Source: Bdellovibrio reynosensis
GTDB lineage: Bacteria > Bdellovibrionota > Bdellovibrionia > Bdellovibrionales > Bdellovibrionaceae
Length of the DNA: 64,000 bases
NCBI RefSeq assembly: GCF_022814725.1
Contig: NZ_CP093442.1
Coordinates: 1,798,001 to 1,862,000, forward strand
Reading direction: 5' to 3'
Position 1 is the first letter of the stretch; every line of letters starts with the position of its first letter. This document shows positions 38,050 through 47,272 of the stretch, in pieces. The translations under genes and the position numbers were made by a program. Under the pieces are notes generated by a model. It did not search any database and was not told where the DNA came from. It saw only the letters and a program-made list of their open reading frames with translations.

Positions 38050-39470
38050 TGCAAAATTTTGACGTAGTAGTTATTGGTGCGGGTCCTGGCGGTTATGTAG
38101 CTGCCATCCGCTCTGCTCAACTTGGTTTTAAAACTGCTGTTATTGAACGCGAGTTCCTTGGTGGCGTGTGCTTGAACGTGGGTTGTATCCCATCTAAAGC
38201 TATGATCGTTGCAACTCACCTTTTACATAAAGCTCAACATAACTTTAAAGATATGGGTTTGATGATCAAAGGTGACATCAGCGTTGATATGAAACAGCTT
38301 GTGACTTGGAAACAATCTGTTTGTGATAAAATGTCTGGCGGCGTGAACCAACTTCTTAAAGGTTATGGCGTTACCATCATTAAGGGTGAAGCGAACTTTA
38401 AAACTTCTAAAGAAATCACGGTGAAGTCAGCCTCTGGAACTGAATCAGTTCAAGCAAAGTACTTCATCGTGGCAACAGGTTCTCGTCCCATTGAAATCCC
38501 TGGTTTCAAATTTGACGAAAAAGATATCTGCTCTTCAACTGGTGCGTTGGCTTTCGATACTATTCCTAAGCGCGTGGCAGTTATCGGTGGTGGTTACATC
38601 GGTTTAGAGATTTCTTCTTACCTAAAAAAATTAGGCTCTGAAGTGACCGTGATCGAAGCTCAATCAGCATTGCTTGCTGGTGTGGTTGACCCAGACTGCG
38701 CTCAGGTTGTTGAACGTAAGCTTAAAAAATCCGGCGTGAACATCATGTACGGTGCTAAAGCTAAAGGTCAGAAAAAAGTTAAAGACGGTTACGAAGTGAC
38801 TGTTGAAATCAACGGCAAAGAAGAAGTTGTTAAATGCGACAAAATTCTTGTGACTGTGGGCCGTCGTCCAAATGGCGATCAAACAAACTTGAAAGCCGCT
38901 GGCATTACGGTTGATGAACGTGGTTTCGTTAAAGTTGATGCTCAACGCCGCACAAATGTTTCTAATATCTTTGCTATCGGTGATATCTGTGGCCAACCAA
39001 TGCTTGCGCATAAAGCTTCACACGAAGGTGTGTTGGTAGCTGAAGTGATTTCTGGCGCCAACCGCGTTTACGACGCAAAAACAGTTCCGGCAGTAGTATT
39101 TACTGACCCAGAAATCGCGTCTGCGGGTATGACTGAAGCTGAATGCAAAGCGAAAGGTTATAACGACCTTATGATCGGTAAATTCCCATTCGGAGCTAAC
39201 GGTCGCGCAGTCAGCATGATGGAAACAGATGGTTTCGTGAAAATGATCGCTGATAAAAAGACACATGTTCTTTTGGGCGTTCACATCGTTGGACCAGAAG
39301 CTTCTAACTTGATTTCTGAAGCAGTTCTAGCAATCGAAATGGGTGCAAGAATCGAAGATCTTGCATTGTCGATCCATCCTCACCCAACATTGGGCGAAAC
39401 AATGATGGAAGCAGCGGAAGCGACTTTGGGTCACGCGATTCACATCATTCAAAAACCTTTGAAGCACTAA
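38049..39470 (+). CDS. lpdA: Dihydrolipoyl dehydrogenase (E3)
   Basis: 473 aa. FAD motif VIGAGPGGYVAAIRSAQLG, redox disulfide GGVCLNVGCIPSKA, NAD motif AVIGGGYIGLEISSYLKKLG, second FAD motif FAIGDICGQPMLAHKASHEG and active-site His-Glu HPHPTLGETMMEAAE. It reoxidises dihydrolipoamide on E2. The ATG overlaps the E2 stop (TAATG). The lipA-E2-lpd operon ends at a strong terminator (39501-39532). Confidence 0.96.
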   Translation: MQNFDVVVIGAGPGGYVAAIRSAQLGFKTAVIEREFLGGVCLNVGCIPSKAMIVATHLLHKAQHNFKDMGLMIKGDISVDMKQLVTWKQSVCDKMSGGVNQLLKGYGVTIIKGEANFKTSKEITVKSASGTESVQAKYFIVATGSRPIEIPGFKFDEKDICSSTGALAFDTIPKRVAVIGGGYIGLEISSYLKKLGSEVTVIEAQSALLAGVVDPDCAQVVERKLKKSGVNIMYGAKAKGQKKVKDGYEVTVEINGKEEVVKCDKILVTVGRRPNGDQTNLKAAGITVDERGFVKVDAQRRTNVSNIFAIGDICGQPMLAHKASHEGVLVAEVISGANRVYDAKTVPAVVFTDPEIASAGMTEAECKAKGYNDLMIGKFPFGANGRAVSMMETDGFVKMIADKKTHVLLGVHIVGPEASNLISEAVLAIEMGARIEDLALSIHPHPTLGETMMEAAEATLGHAIHIIQKPLKH

Positions 39471-39500
39471 GATTTGAGTTTCAGCAAAAAGTTTTTGTAG

Positions 39501-39532
39501 AAAATGGAGTTGGAAACAACTCCATTTTTTTT
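39501..39532 (+). terminator. Intrinsic terminator after lpdA
   Basis: Perfect 12-bp stem AAAATGGAGTTG/CAACTCCATTTT with a GAAA tetraloop (39513-39516) followed by further T residues. About 30 bp after the lpdA stop. Confidence 0.95.
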
Positions 39533-39620
39533 GGTGTCGTTTTGTTCAGGCACTGTTCGTGCATAATTCTTTTTACCATTAAAAAAAGTTGTCACTATGA
39601 CACTGAATTCGGGGGAATTT

Positions 39621-40058
39621 ATGAAAAGAATTATCTTCGCAATGCTATTCGTGTGCGGATTGGCACCGATGGCTCAAGCAGACATCCAACCTTTCGGTGA
39701 TGAAATAAATAATGTTGAAAACTCGTGGATCAGACCGGGTCCTCCGGGACGTCGTCCGGATCCGTATCCAGGGCCCGGTTATCCGCCGGATCGCCCAGGT
39801 CGCCCACCGGGACCGGGTCGTCCACATCCACCTCACAATCCAAATCCACCTCCTTACAGAATTGAATACATCACGTGTTCATCTTGGAACTATCAATACA
39901 ACGAATGCTACTTCCATCCATGGGGAGTTCAGCAAGTTCGTTTGAACAGCCGCCACACTTATGATCCTTGTATCTGGGGTCGCACAGCGGGTGCTTACGG
40001 AGATCGCGTGTGGGTGAGCAACGGTTGCCAAGCAACTTTTGAAATCATTCGTTACTAG
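39621..40058 (+). CDS. Exported DUF3011-type protein with Pro/Gly/Arg-rich linker
   Basis: 145 aa from ATG 39621 (GGGGGAA 5-9 nt upstream; an in-frame ATG at 39597 precedes the ribosome site). Signal peptide MKRIIFAMLFVCGLAPMAQA. Residues about 35-80 are a collagen-like Pro/Gly/Arg/His linker (RPGPPGRRPDPYPGPGYPPD). C-terminal DUF3011-like domain with four Cys (TCSSWNYQYNEC, YDPCIWGRTAGAYGDRVWVS, NGCQATFEI). Probably periplasmic or surface-exposed; function unknown. Followed by a terminator. Confidence 0.8.
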   Translation: MKRIIFAMLFVCGLAPMAQADIQPFGDEINNVENSWIRPGPPGRRPDPYPGPGYPPDRPGRPPGPGRPHPPHNPNPPPYRIEYITCSSWNYQYNECYFHPWGVQQVRLNSRHTYDPCIWGRTAGAYGDRVWVSNGCQATFEIIRY

Positions 40059-40085
40059 TTCCTTAGTTTTTTGAACTCCGACTAT

Positions 40086-40117
40086 AAAAAGCCCCGTTTG
40101 AAATAACGGGGCTTTTT
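40086..40117 (+). terminator. Intrinsic terminator after DUF3011 gene
   Basis: Stem AAAAAGCCCCGTT/AACGGGGCTTTTT (13 bp) around a 6-nt loop, followed by T-rich sequence. The symmetric A/T flanks could allow function on both strands, but only the plus-strand gene needs it here. Confidence 0.92.
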
Positions 40118-40186
40118 ATTTTTGTTTGTTCACGGTGTTTGTTTCAGCGCAAAGTCCTTTCGGGAATTCGTTGTTATAAATAAATC

Positions 40187-41092
40187 ATGAATACAAGAAT
40201 TGGAATTTCCGGTTGGGTTTATCCTCCTTGGCGTGGGATTTTTTATCCTGAAGATCTTAATCAAAAAAAGGAACTGCACTATGCTTCACGGCAAGTGCAA
40301 AGCATAGAAATCAACGGCACTTTTTATTCTTCACAGTGGCCGAATTCGTTTAAGCATTGGTATTCCGAGACACCTGATGACTTTTGTTTTTCAGTCAAAG
40401 GACCACGTTACATTACCCATATACGCCGTTTGAAAGAAGTCGAAATTCCATTAGCTAATTTCTTTGCTACGGGTGTTCTTTATCTAGATGAAAAATTAGA
40501 GGTCTTTCTTTGGCAGTTCCCGCCGAACTTTCTATTCGACGAAGAACGGCTTGAAAACTTTTTTAAGATGCTTCCTAGAAGTTTCAAAGAGGCGGCGAAG
40601 TTTTCAAAGAAAGCGGATCGTCACCCAATTGAATACCCCAAACATATTGCTTCAGCCAACCGGCCATTAAGACATGCCATCGAGATACGTCATCATAGTT
40701 TTGAAAATCCTGATTTTATAAAGTTGCTACGAAAATACGACATCGCTTTGGTCTTTGCTGATACGGCAGGCACTTGGCCCTATATGGAAGATATCACAAG
40801 TGACTTCCTATATCTGCGACTGCACGGACCGGAGGAACTTTATAAGAGTGGCTATGATGATCCAACTTTAAGATGGTGGGCAGATCGTATTAAGACGTGG
40901 ACTGAAGGTCGTCAGCCTAAGGATGCTTTGACGATTATCGATGAAAAACCTGAAGTGAAGACACGTAAAGCTTATATTTACTTTGATAATGACATCAAAG
41001 TTCGCGCGCCATTTGATGCGCAAACTTTGATGAAGTTTTTAAAATCTAAAACTAAAGAGACTTTTTCATCTCAGTCAGAGCTGTCGTTGTAG
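40187..41092 (+). CDS. DUF72 (YecE-like) family protein
   Basis: 301 aa. RIGISGWVYPPWRGIFYPED at the N-terminus, SIEINGTFYSSQWPNSFKHW, FSVKGPRYITHIRRLK, FLWQFPPNF, HAIEIRHHSF, FADTAGTWPY and YLRLHGPEELYKSGYDD are the conserved DUF72 blocks of a TIM-barrel-like cytosolic protein of unknown activity. No clear ribosome site upstream. The last 41 bp overlap the end of the convergent thioredoxin-TPR gene. Confidence 0.92.
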   Translation: MNTRIGISGWVYPPWRGIFYPEDLNQKKELHYASRQVQSIEINGTFYSSQWPNSFKHWYSETPDDFCFSVKGPRYITHIRRLKEVEIPLANFFATGVLYLDEKLEVFLWQFPPNFLFDEERLENFFKMLPRSFKEAAKFSKKADRHPIEYPKHIASANRPLRHAIEIRHHSFENPDFIKLLRKYDIALVFADTAGTWPYMEDITSDFLYLRLHGPEELYKSGYDDPTLRWWADRIKTWTEGRQPKDALTIIDEKPEVKTRKAYIYFDNDIKVRAPFDAQTLMKFLKSKTKETFSSQSELSL

Positions 41093-42713
41093 CTTTATAT
41101 TTTTCTAATTTTGCTTCCGGCAGCGACAGCGCTTGGTCGATCGATGCTTTGGCTTCGTCCTTTAGTTTTAGATTCTTTTGAATTTCTGCTAAATTCTTCA
41201 GGTTCATGAATTTTAAGTCTGAACCTAGCTCTACAGCTTTTTTAGCTTCTGGCAGCGCCTTCGTGAAATCTTTTTGGCGCACATAGTACGCTGACAACTT
41301 CATATGGTAAACGTAGGTGTCAGGATAGGCCGTGACTAACTTTTGCAACCACTCCCCTTCTTCTTTCGCTAAGCCTGCTTTTCTGAAATAAGGAAGTCCC
41401 GCTAAGATTTCTCCCGGTCGGTCGACTGATAAATTCTTTTTTTGCAGGCTTTGCTGTAATTGCGCTTTCACAGCATCAGCAAGCTTTTCATTTTGGGCAG
41501 CTGTCGACGAGGTGTGTAGGGTCGCTAGAATCTCTTCGTGCTCAAATGGTGCTAAGTCAGAGACTTTCCATTCTGCAAAGAGCTTTTTGGTCTTTTCTTC
41601 AGACAGGGCAAAGCCAGATAAAAGCTCTAAGTTTTTTTGAAGTTCTGCCTTTAATTCTGCGGGGATTTTCTTTTTATCTTCGTAAAGCCCTGCCCAATCA
41701 TTACGTGCAGTGATCGCTGTGTACGATTCTGGCTGCTTCTGAATCCACTTCTTTAAGATGGCGATGTAGGCGTCGCGATTTTTTTGATCTTTAAGATCTT
41801 TGTCCGCTGCTAAGCCCATTTCGCTATAAGCATAGAAGTGATTCATCTCGCCAACTTTTGCATACCACTTCACTGCAGATTCTAAGTCCAGGCGATTAAA
41901 GGCTTGCTCTGCCATGAAAGTCATCGCAGCTTTGTCCCCTGCTTCAGCTTTTTTCTGAACATCGGCTAAGGAAGTTAGCTTTTTCGAAAGCACAGATTTC
42001 AATTCTGCGACAAGCGCAGGTGCTGGTTTAAAATCAAGAATGCGATAAAGCTCTTCACCCTTTTCATTTAAGATTAAAAGTGTCGGCAAAGCGCGAATCG
42101 CGTATTTTTCACCGAATTCCTTATTCGTTTGCATGTCCGCATTTAGCGCCAACTTCACAAGTTTCTTAGAAGCCTTCTTAAATTCCGCAGTACCAAACAC
42201 TTCAGTTTCTAAACGAACACAGGCCGGGCACCAAGGGGCACCAAAATCGACAAGCACTAATTTCTTTTCTTTAGACGCTTTCAACAAAGCAGCCTCAAGA
42301 TTGTTTTCAATGAAACCATGGCTATTCACATGAACTTTTGATGAAACAGGGAGTTCTTTGCGAACCGCTTTTAAAGGTTTATCACCCACAAGACCTGCCT
42401 CAGATCGGTAGGCAAACTTATGCTCTTCACAAACAGTCTTTTTATCATCACAGACGTAAAAAGAAATCTCATAGGATTTTCCTGCCACCGAAGAAATATC
42501 AAAAACCATTTTCTGTTCTTCTTTGGTAGACGGAGAAATCTCTTTCCCATTCGCCATCAACGCAGCTGGAGCTTCTTTATTAAAATGAAATCCCGAAGCA
42601 ATCGTCGCAGTCCACTTGTTATCTTTAACAGCAACTTGAACTTTGCCATCAGTAAGACGCGCAAAACATGCTAACGAAAAAAATAAGGCAAAAATAGAAA
42701 TCAAAATTTTCAT
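41052..42713 (-). CDS. Exported thioredoxin-domain protein with TPR-like C-terminus
   Basis: 553 aa from ATG 42711-42713 (TAGGAGTGGG upstream; the longer frame to 42800 lacks a signal). Signal peptide MKILISIFALFFSLACFA. N-terminal beta domain (about 20-130), then a thioredoxin domain with active site APWCPACVRLE and cis-Pro ALPTLLIL (DsbD-gamma/TlpA style), and a long helical region with TPR-like repeats at the end (YHMKLSAYYVRQKDFTKALP). Likely a periplasmic thiol reductase with a protein-binding tail. It has no DsbD-type membrane domain, so its electron donor is unknown. Confidence 0.82.
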   Translation of the reverse strand: MKILISIFALFFSLACFARLTDGKVQVAVKDNKWTATIASGFHFNKEAPAALMANGKEISPSTKEEQKMVFDISSVAGKSYEISFYVCDDKKTVCEEHKFAYRSEAGLVGDKPLKAVRKELPVSSKVHVNSHGFIENNLEAALLKASKEKKLVLVDFGAPWCPACVRLETEVFGTAEFKKASKKLVKLALNADMQTNKEFGEKYAIRALPTLLILNEKGEELYRILDFKPAPALVAELKSVLSKKLTSLADVQKKAEAGDKAAMTFMAEQAFNRLDLESAVKWYAKVGEMNHFYAYSEMGLAADKDLKDQKNRDAYIAILKKWIQKQPESYTAITARNDWAGLYEDKKKIPAELKAELQKNLELLSGFALSEEKTKKLFAEWKVSDLAPFEHEEILATLHTSSTAAQNEKLADAVKAQLQQSLQKKNLSVDRPGEILAGLPYFRKAGLAKEEGEWLQKLVTAYPDTYVYHMKLSAYYVRQKDFTKALPEAKKAVELGSDLKFMNLKNLAEIQKNLKLKDEAKASIDQALSLPEAKLEKYKATTTALTEMKKSL

Positions 42714-43155
42714 ATTCCCACTCCTAAAAACATTGAAACCAACTGTACCAGCGAGCCTTCGACACTCAACAAAAAACATCGATTTTTCGCTACAGTCCAT
42801 TTTTTATTTCTCCTACGTCGCATCAACGAGATTGGATTTTAGAGTAGATCTATGGTGCTTATCCCGCAGCGAGGCTTTGCCGGCGCATGGATGCGCGACA
42901 AAAATAGCAGGATGCTGTTTTTGCGCGTCAGCCCCGCAGGGGTTGAGGGCAGGAGCCCTCAACAACCGCAGCTTTGCTGCGGCGGCAACTGAGCCACGAT
43001 GGCGTCCTCGCGTAGGCTAAGCACCATAGATCTACTCTAAAATCCAATCCCCGTTCGAAGCCACGTCTCAGAGGAGGAATAAAAATCCGAGGCCGTTTCA
43101 GTGCTTGCCAATTTACTTCACAATGTCGTTCTTTTAGACACCCGGGGTCCTTCAG
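42714..43155. other. 442-bp intergenic region between divergent genes
   Basis: Apart from the 218-bp palindrome at 42831-43048, this region holds short A/T-rich flanks next to the thioredoxin gene and a G/C-mixed stretch (43049-43155) upstream of the transglycosylase gene. No tRNA or small gene was seen. Frames that cross it (for example 42643-43020) are by-products of the palindrome. Confidence 0.6.
42831..43048. repeat. 218-bp palindromic element with perfect 31-bp arms and nested hairpins
   Basis: Left arm 42831-42861 (attggattttagagtagatc...) and right arm 43018-43048 are exact reverse complements over 31 bp. Between them are gcgcat/atgcgc (42883-42896), cccc/gggg (42932-42942), GTTGAGGGC-AGGA-GCCCTCAAC (42942-42963) and CCGCAGC-TTT-GCTGCGG (42966-42982). 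No target-site duplication is obvious. It could be a structured RNA, a miniature transposable element or a large bidirectional terminator, but it lies between divergent genes, where a terminator is not expected. Confidence 0.85.
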
Positions 43156-44619
43156 ATGGAATGGATGGATCTTGAAGGGTCTTTTTCTAGCATGTCCCTT
43201 GCTATGTATGCGGGTATGGATAACAAACAAAATACATCAGCATTAAGTCGTTTTGTCTCAAAAAGAAGCACTCGTGGGTTTTTGGGCTCTTTGGCTCTTT
43301 TAACTCTTATGGTGGGGCTTTTTAACTCAGCAAGCTTTCCGGTTGTTGTAGCAAAAATCCAGAAGATTCAAAAGATTATCTTAGACGGCGTAGTCTTTTC
43401 TAAAGACCCAGAGATCGTCTATAACCGCGATGAAATCTTAAGTGACTACGAAAACCGTATTTCAGAAGAATTCACGATCCCAGCGGGATTACGTGATCGC
43501 GCTGGCTTCTGGTTTGACATTTATACTCGTTATGATTCCATGAAAAAGGTTGTTCATCACGTTGAATATCCTTGGATTGTTTTTCAAGTAGTTGATATTT
43601 CAGACATCATCAATAGCCCTACTCCAAAAGCTCGTTGGATGAGAAATCTGAAAGCCGATGATTTTGTTTCTAATGAAGTGCAAAGCATCCGTGAAGCATT
43701 AAAAGAAATGGCTCGCACGGGTCGCGCGGAAAACGAACTGCAAGAGTCTTTGGCTACGGCTTTGGAACCTCTTAAAGGCAGCCTTAAAGAAAAAGCTCAA
43801 GCCGCAGCTAAGAACGTGCGCGTGCAAACAGGCCAAAAAAACTTCTTTGCTGAAGGTTTAGAAGTAAGTCCAATTTATTTAAGCGGCATGGAAGAAATCT
43901 TCCGTGAACACAAACTTCCAATCGAATTAACTCGCTTGCCGTTCGTTGAAAGCAGCTTTAACCGTCACGCCGTTAGTAAAGTGGGTGCTTCAGGTATTTG
44001 GCAATTCATGGATTACACAGGTAAGAGCTTCATGATCGTGAATGATCATATTGACGAGCGCAACTCGCCATTTAAAGCGACTGTGGCTGCTGCTAAACTT
44101 TTAAAAGAAAATCACATGATCCTTAAGCGTTCATGGCCTTTAGCTATCACGGCGTGGAACCACGGCCCAGGCGGTATGCGTAAAGCTATGAAAGGTGCTG
44201 AGAGCGAAGATTTAGCTCATATCATCAATAACTACAATTCGACGACTTTTGATTTTGCGTCTTCAAATTTTTACTGTGAATTCTTAGGCGCTTTGTACGC
44301 GCAAATGTACCATGAGCAAATTTATAAAGGCTTAGAGTACGAAAAAACTTTGGATCTTCACAAAGTAAAATTAGCTAGAGCTATTTCGGCAAAAGAACTT
44401 CTTCGTCGCAGCAAGCTTGCCCATGAAGAATTCATTTTGTTCAATCCAGACTTGAAAAAGGCCGTTGATCGCAATGCTAGCATCCCGTCAGGATTCACAT
44501 TCATCGTGGATAATAAGGCGATGGCTGAATTAAAAAGCCTGATCACTAAAGACATCCGCCCGCTTGATGGAACGAAAGTTTCTCAAGTTGATCGCGAAGA
44601 TAACTTAAGCCAAAACTAA
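43156..44619 (+). CDS. MltD-like lytic transglycosylase
   Basis: 487 aa in the longest frame; the start is uncertain because in-frame ATGs also occur at 43165, 43192, 43204 and 43216 and no ribosome site stands out. A hydrophobic anchor (GFLGSLALLTLMVGLFNSAS), a charged helical region, and an SLT domain with catalytic Glu in LPFVESSFNRHAVSKVGASG (E265 in this numbering), IWQFMDYTG, and AITAWNHGPGGM. C-terminal segment resembles a LysM-type or peptidoglycan-binding tail (LLRRSKLAHEEFILFNPDLK). It cleaves glycan strands, in the predator's own wall or prey murein. Element F follows 48 bp after the stop. Confidence 0.88.
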   Translation: MEWMDLEGSFSSMSLAMYAGMDNKQNTSALSRFVSKRSTRGFLGSLALLTLMVGLFNSASFPVVVAKIQKIQKIILDGVVFSKDPEIVYNRDEILSDYENRISEEFTIPAGLRDRAGFWFDIYTRYDSMKKVVHHVEYPWIVFQVVDISDIINSPTPKARWMRNLKADDFVSNEVQSIREALKEMARTGRAENELQESLATALEPLKGSLKEKAQAAAKNVRVQTGQKNFFAEGLEVSPIYLSGMEEIFREHKLPIELTRLPFVESSFNRHAVSKVGASGIWQFMDYTGKSFMIVNDHIDERNSPFKATVAAAKLLKENHMILKRSWPLAITAWNHGPGGMRKAMKGAESEDLAHIINNYNSTTFDFASSNFYCEFLGALYAQMYHEQIYKGLEYEKTLDLHKVKLARAISAKELLRRSKLAHEEFILFNPDLKKAVDRNASIPSGFTFIVDNKAMAELKSLITKDIRPLDGTKVSQVDREDNLSQN

Positions 44620-44667
44620 AAGGCGAGTGCGCTTTGCGCACAAGCTAGAACAATAAACCAGAACCAA

Positions 44668-44792
44668 GGCTGTTCAAAAGTAGTCAGATGCAAGGCGGAG
44701 GATCCTGGCTGCAACGGAGGCGTACCTGGAAGGTACGTCGGAGAGCAAGCCAGGACCGCACAACGAAGTCAGCTGGCTGCTTTTCAACGGCC
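44668..44792. repeat. Palindromic 3'-end element (family member F)
   Basis: 125 nt. Outer arms ggctgttcaaaagtag and ctgcttttcaacggcc pair with three imperfections. Inner stems TCCTGGCT/AGCCAGGA and CGTACCT/AGGTACG are perfect. Carries atgcaaggcgga and a variant caacgaagtcag. It ends 1 nt before the TAG of the VWA lipoprotein gene and 48 bp after the transglycosylase stop, so it separates two convergent genes. Confidence 0.85.
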
Positions 44793-44793
44793 G

Positions 44794-46413
44794 CTATTTC
44801 AAGCAGGTGTACTGAACTTGGTATTCTGCGGTTGGCAGCATTTCGTCGAATACTACGTTTAGGCCTTCGATCTTTCTTGTGCCTGTGTATACTTGGCCAT
44901 CTTTTAAAACTACGACACTTCTCATTGAATCAACTACCGGCTCGCAAGCTAGAGTGATTGATTTTAGTGTTTTTCTGACACCTTCAGCGATGCCTTGTAC
45001 TTGGGCTGCATAATCTGTGGCGCAGACGTCACCAATAACACCACCGGTTAGCTTAGAAATTTGGTCGTAGCGGAAGCCTGCAGAGTAGCCTTCACCACTT
45101 AAGCATGCTTTGTCGCCAGGGCGTGCGATGATGGAATGGAAACTCATTGCTTTTTGACCAGCGAAACTATCTTGGATGAATTTCACGAAGTTACCTGGAT
45201 CATTTTTTTCGCCATTTGCTGATTCGTCTTCATCGGAAATCACTACAACCGCCAATTGAGCGTCAGAGCGGATAAAGTTCGTGTTACCACCCACAGATGC
45301 TAATGATCTTTCAACTGCACGGTAAGCAGAATAGATACCTTGCTCAGCACCACTTCCCGTTTCAGGACGTTGCAAAGTCATACCCAAAGTGTATCTGGCA
45401 TCGGCATCAGCCATTGATGAATTCAAGATGTAGGAATTTGTTTTTCCGTATAATGGTACCAATCGACCGTCACCTAATGTTTTATGAGTTGGGTCTGTTG
45501 TCGTAACAGCGATCTGCCAATCAAGACCTTTCACCACATCTAGAAAGTTACGAACACGTGAAGCCATGGATTTTTGTTCGTATTGCATTGACCCTGAGTT
45601 ATCGATCACAAATAAGATATCCACTTTTTTGTATTCGTTCACTGTCACGGTTTGCGCCATTTGTTTGTACAAAGATGAAACTTTGAACGTGATGGCTTTA
45701 TCAGAGCTTTGGGTTAATTTATCCACCGCATAAACTGTAAACGTATATTCGCCACCAGCCATGCGCGGGAAAATAACTTTGTTCTGCCCAGCGGCACAGG
45801 GTTTCGCAATCTGTCCGAACTGGCAAGTCACTTCTTTCACACCCGCACCGGCATCGGTGACTGTAAAAATAATTTCTACATCAGTTCCTTCTTCCACACT
45901 TGCAGAAGGATATTTTGAAAACAAGATTTCCGGTGGCAATTGATCAATCACAATACTTTGCGTGTAACACTTACTTAAACGACCATCGTGATCACGAAAC
46001 TGAACACTTAATGGCACAGACTGATTAGTCTTAGAACTTACCATTGATTTGCTATCGGCATAATCAACCCATACGCCATTTGCACAAGTTGCGTTTTCAG
46101 ACACTTTCATATGAGCACTGAAAAAAGGTGGGTAAAAATCTACTAACAAATTAGTGGAAGCAGTCAGTGTTTCACCTTTGTTAATTTCTAGGCCTTCGCG
46201 ATCGGCCGGTGCGGAAGGTTCTGTGCCGGGTTGATCCGTAGTAGTCTCGCCGTTGGATCCCTCACTCCCTGAAGAATCCGAACCGGGCTCCGTGACCACT
46301 GAAAAATCTTCGTTGTTCAAATCCTTTAGAACCTCGGTGCCCTGGCCATTTTCCAAACAGCCTGTCAGCATCATGCCTGCAACCAACACAACAATCAGTC
46401 CTAGATTCTTCAT
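44794..46413 (-). CDS. Lipoprotein with von Willebrand factor A domain
   Basis: 539 aa. AGGAGAAGG ribosome site. Lipobox LTGC at residue about 19, a Ser/Gly/Glu/Thr-rich linker (30-75), two Ig/Big-like beta regions (LLVDFYPPFFSAHMK; ILFSKYPSASVEEGTDVEII), then a VWA domain starting VDILFVIDNSGSMQYEQKSM with MIDAS DxSxS intact, QIAVTTTDPT and LAVVVISDEDES. Probably a surface or periplasmic metal-dependent adhesion or scaffold protein. The mature protein has several Cys pairs. Monocistronic; palindrome F directly follows its stop. Confidence 0.88.
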   Translation of the reverse strand: MKNLGLIVVLVAGMMLTGCLENGQGTEVLKDLNNEDFSVVTEPGSDSSGSEGSNGETTTDQPGTEPSAPADREGLEINKGETLTASTNLLVDFYPPFFSAHMKVSENATCANGVWVDYADSKSMVSSKTNQSVPLSVQFRDHDGRLSKCYTQSIVIDQLPPEILFSKYPSASVEEGTDVEIIFTVTDAGAGVKEVTCQFGQIAKPCAAGQNKVIFPRMAGGEYTFTVYAVDKLTQSSDKAITFKVSSLYKQMAQTVTVNEYKKVDILFVIDNSGSMQYEQKSMASRVRNFLDVVKGLDWQIAVTTTDPTHKTLGDGRLVPLYGKTNSYILNSSMADADARYTLGMTLQRPETGSGAEQGIYSAYRAVERSLASVGGNTNFIRSDAQLAVVVISDEDESANGEKNDPGNFVKFIQDSFAGQKAMSFHSIIARPGDKACLSGEGYSAGFRYDQISKLTGGVIGDVCATDYAAQVQGIAEGVRKTLKSITLACEPVVDSMRSVVVLKDGQVYTGTRKIEGLNVVFDEMLPTAEYQVQYTCLK

Positions 46414-46615
46414 AAGCCTTCTCCTGTGCTATGTCTTGATTGTGAGGTCAGGTCGTGAGGATTTTCAAACGAATCTCATTCTGAAATTTTTGTGAATAAG
46501 GATTATACACAAGCACTAAAATTGCTGGCTAAAACCTGATCAGTTCATGGGAAAAACGTGAAAAATCACACTTTTGCATGACAAGTATTTGGGACTGCAA
46601 TTATGATTTCAGCCA

Positions 46616-47272
46616 ATGGCAGATCTTATTTTTCAAGACTGGGGCCTGATCGACTACGAAGAGGCTTTAGCAAAACAAACTGCACTGATTGAAAAAGTTC
46701 AGGAAGAAAATCTTCCTGGTTATCTTATTTTCTGCACTCACTCCCCTGTTGTTACCTTAGGCAGAGCTACTAAAGAAGGTGACGTTTTTAACTGGCAAGG
46801 AAAAGTCGTTGAAGTATCCCGCGGAGGTCGCGCGACTTATCATGGCCCAAGCCAATTGATCGTTTACCCGATTTTGAATTTAACCCAACAACGTAAAGGT
46901 CGCAGAGATCGCGAAGTCGTTGGGTTCTTGCGTGTGTTTGAAGACTCGATAGTTGAAGTTCTTCGTTCCTATGGAATTGAAGCGCAAGGAAGATCCGTAC
47001 AAAAAAGTTCCGTCAATGAATCTGAAGCCGATGAAACTGGCGTTTGGGTGGGACCTAAGAAACTAGCGTCTTTAGGTATTGGTGTTCGTAGGTGGGTTAC
47101 CTATCACGGCGCTGCGATCAATTTGAAGTTTGATCCTAAGGCTTTTGTGGGAATGAACCCGTGCGGTTTTTCCACCGACACCATGATTAGCTTAGAGCAA
47201 ATCTTAAATGAGCCAGTGGACGTAAACCTATTTAAAGAACGTTTAAAGAATAAACTATTACAAGCTCTCTGA
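46616..47272 (+). CDS. lipB: Octanoyl-[acyl-carrier-protein]:protein octanoyltransferase (LipB)
   Basis: 218 aa. Conserved HSPVVTLGRATK, VEVSRGGRATYHGPSQLIVY, catalytic Lys in GPKKLASLGIGVRRWVTYHG and catalytic Cys in NPCGFST. It transfers octanoate from ACP to lipoyl domains; LipA (35422) then completes lipoate on the E2 at 36379. ATG 46616 has no strong ribosome site. Its 3' end overlaps the convergent DoxX gene by 15 bp. Confidence 0.94.
   Translation: MADLIFQDWGLIDYEEALAKQTALIEKVQEENLPGYLIFCTHSPVVTLGRATKEGDVFNWQGKVVEVSRGGRATYHGPSQLIVYPILNLTQQRKGRRDREVVGFLRVFEDSIVEVLRSYGIEAQGRSVQKSSVNESEADETGVWVGPKKLASLGIGVRRWVTYHGAAINLKFDPKAFVGMNPCGFSTDTMISLEQILNEPVDVNLFKERLKNKLLQAL

Noticed and set aside
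42643-43020. 125-aa plus-strand frame entering the 218-bp palindrome
   Set aside because: Arises from the palindrome and the antisense of the thioredoxin gene start; not a protein.
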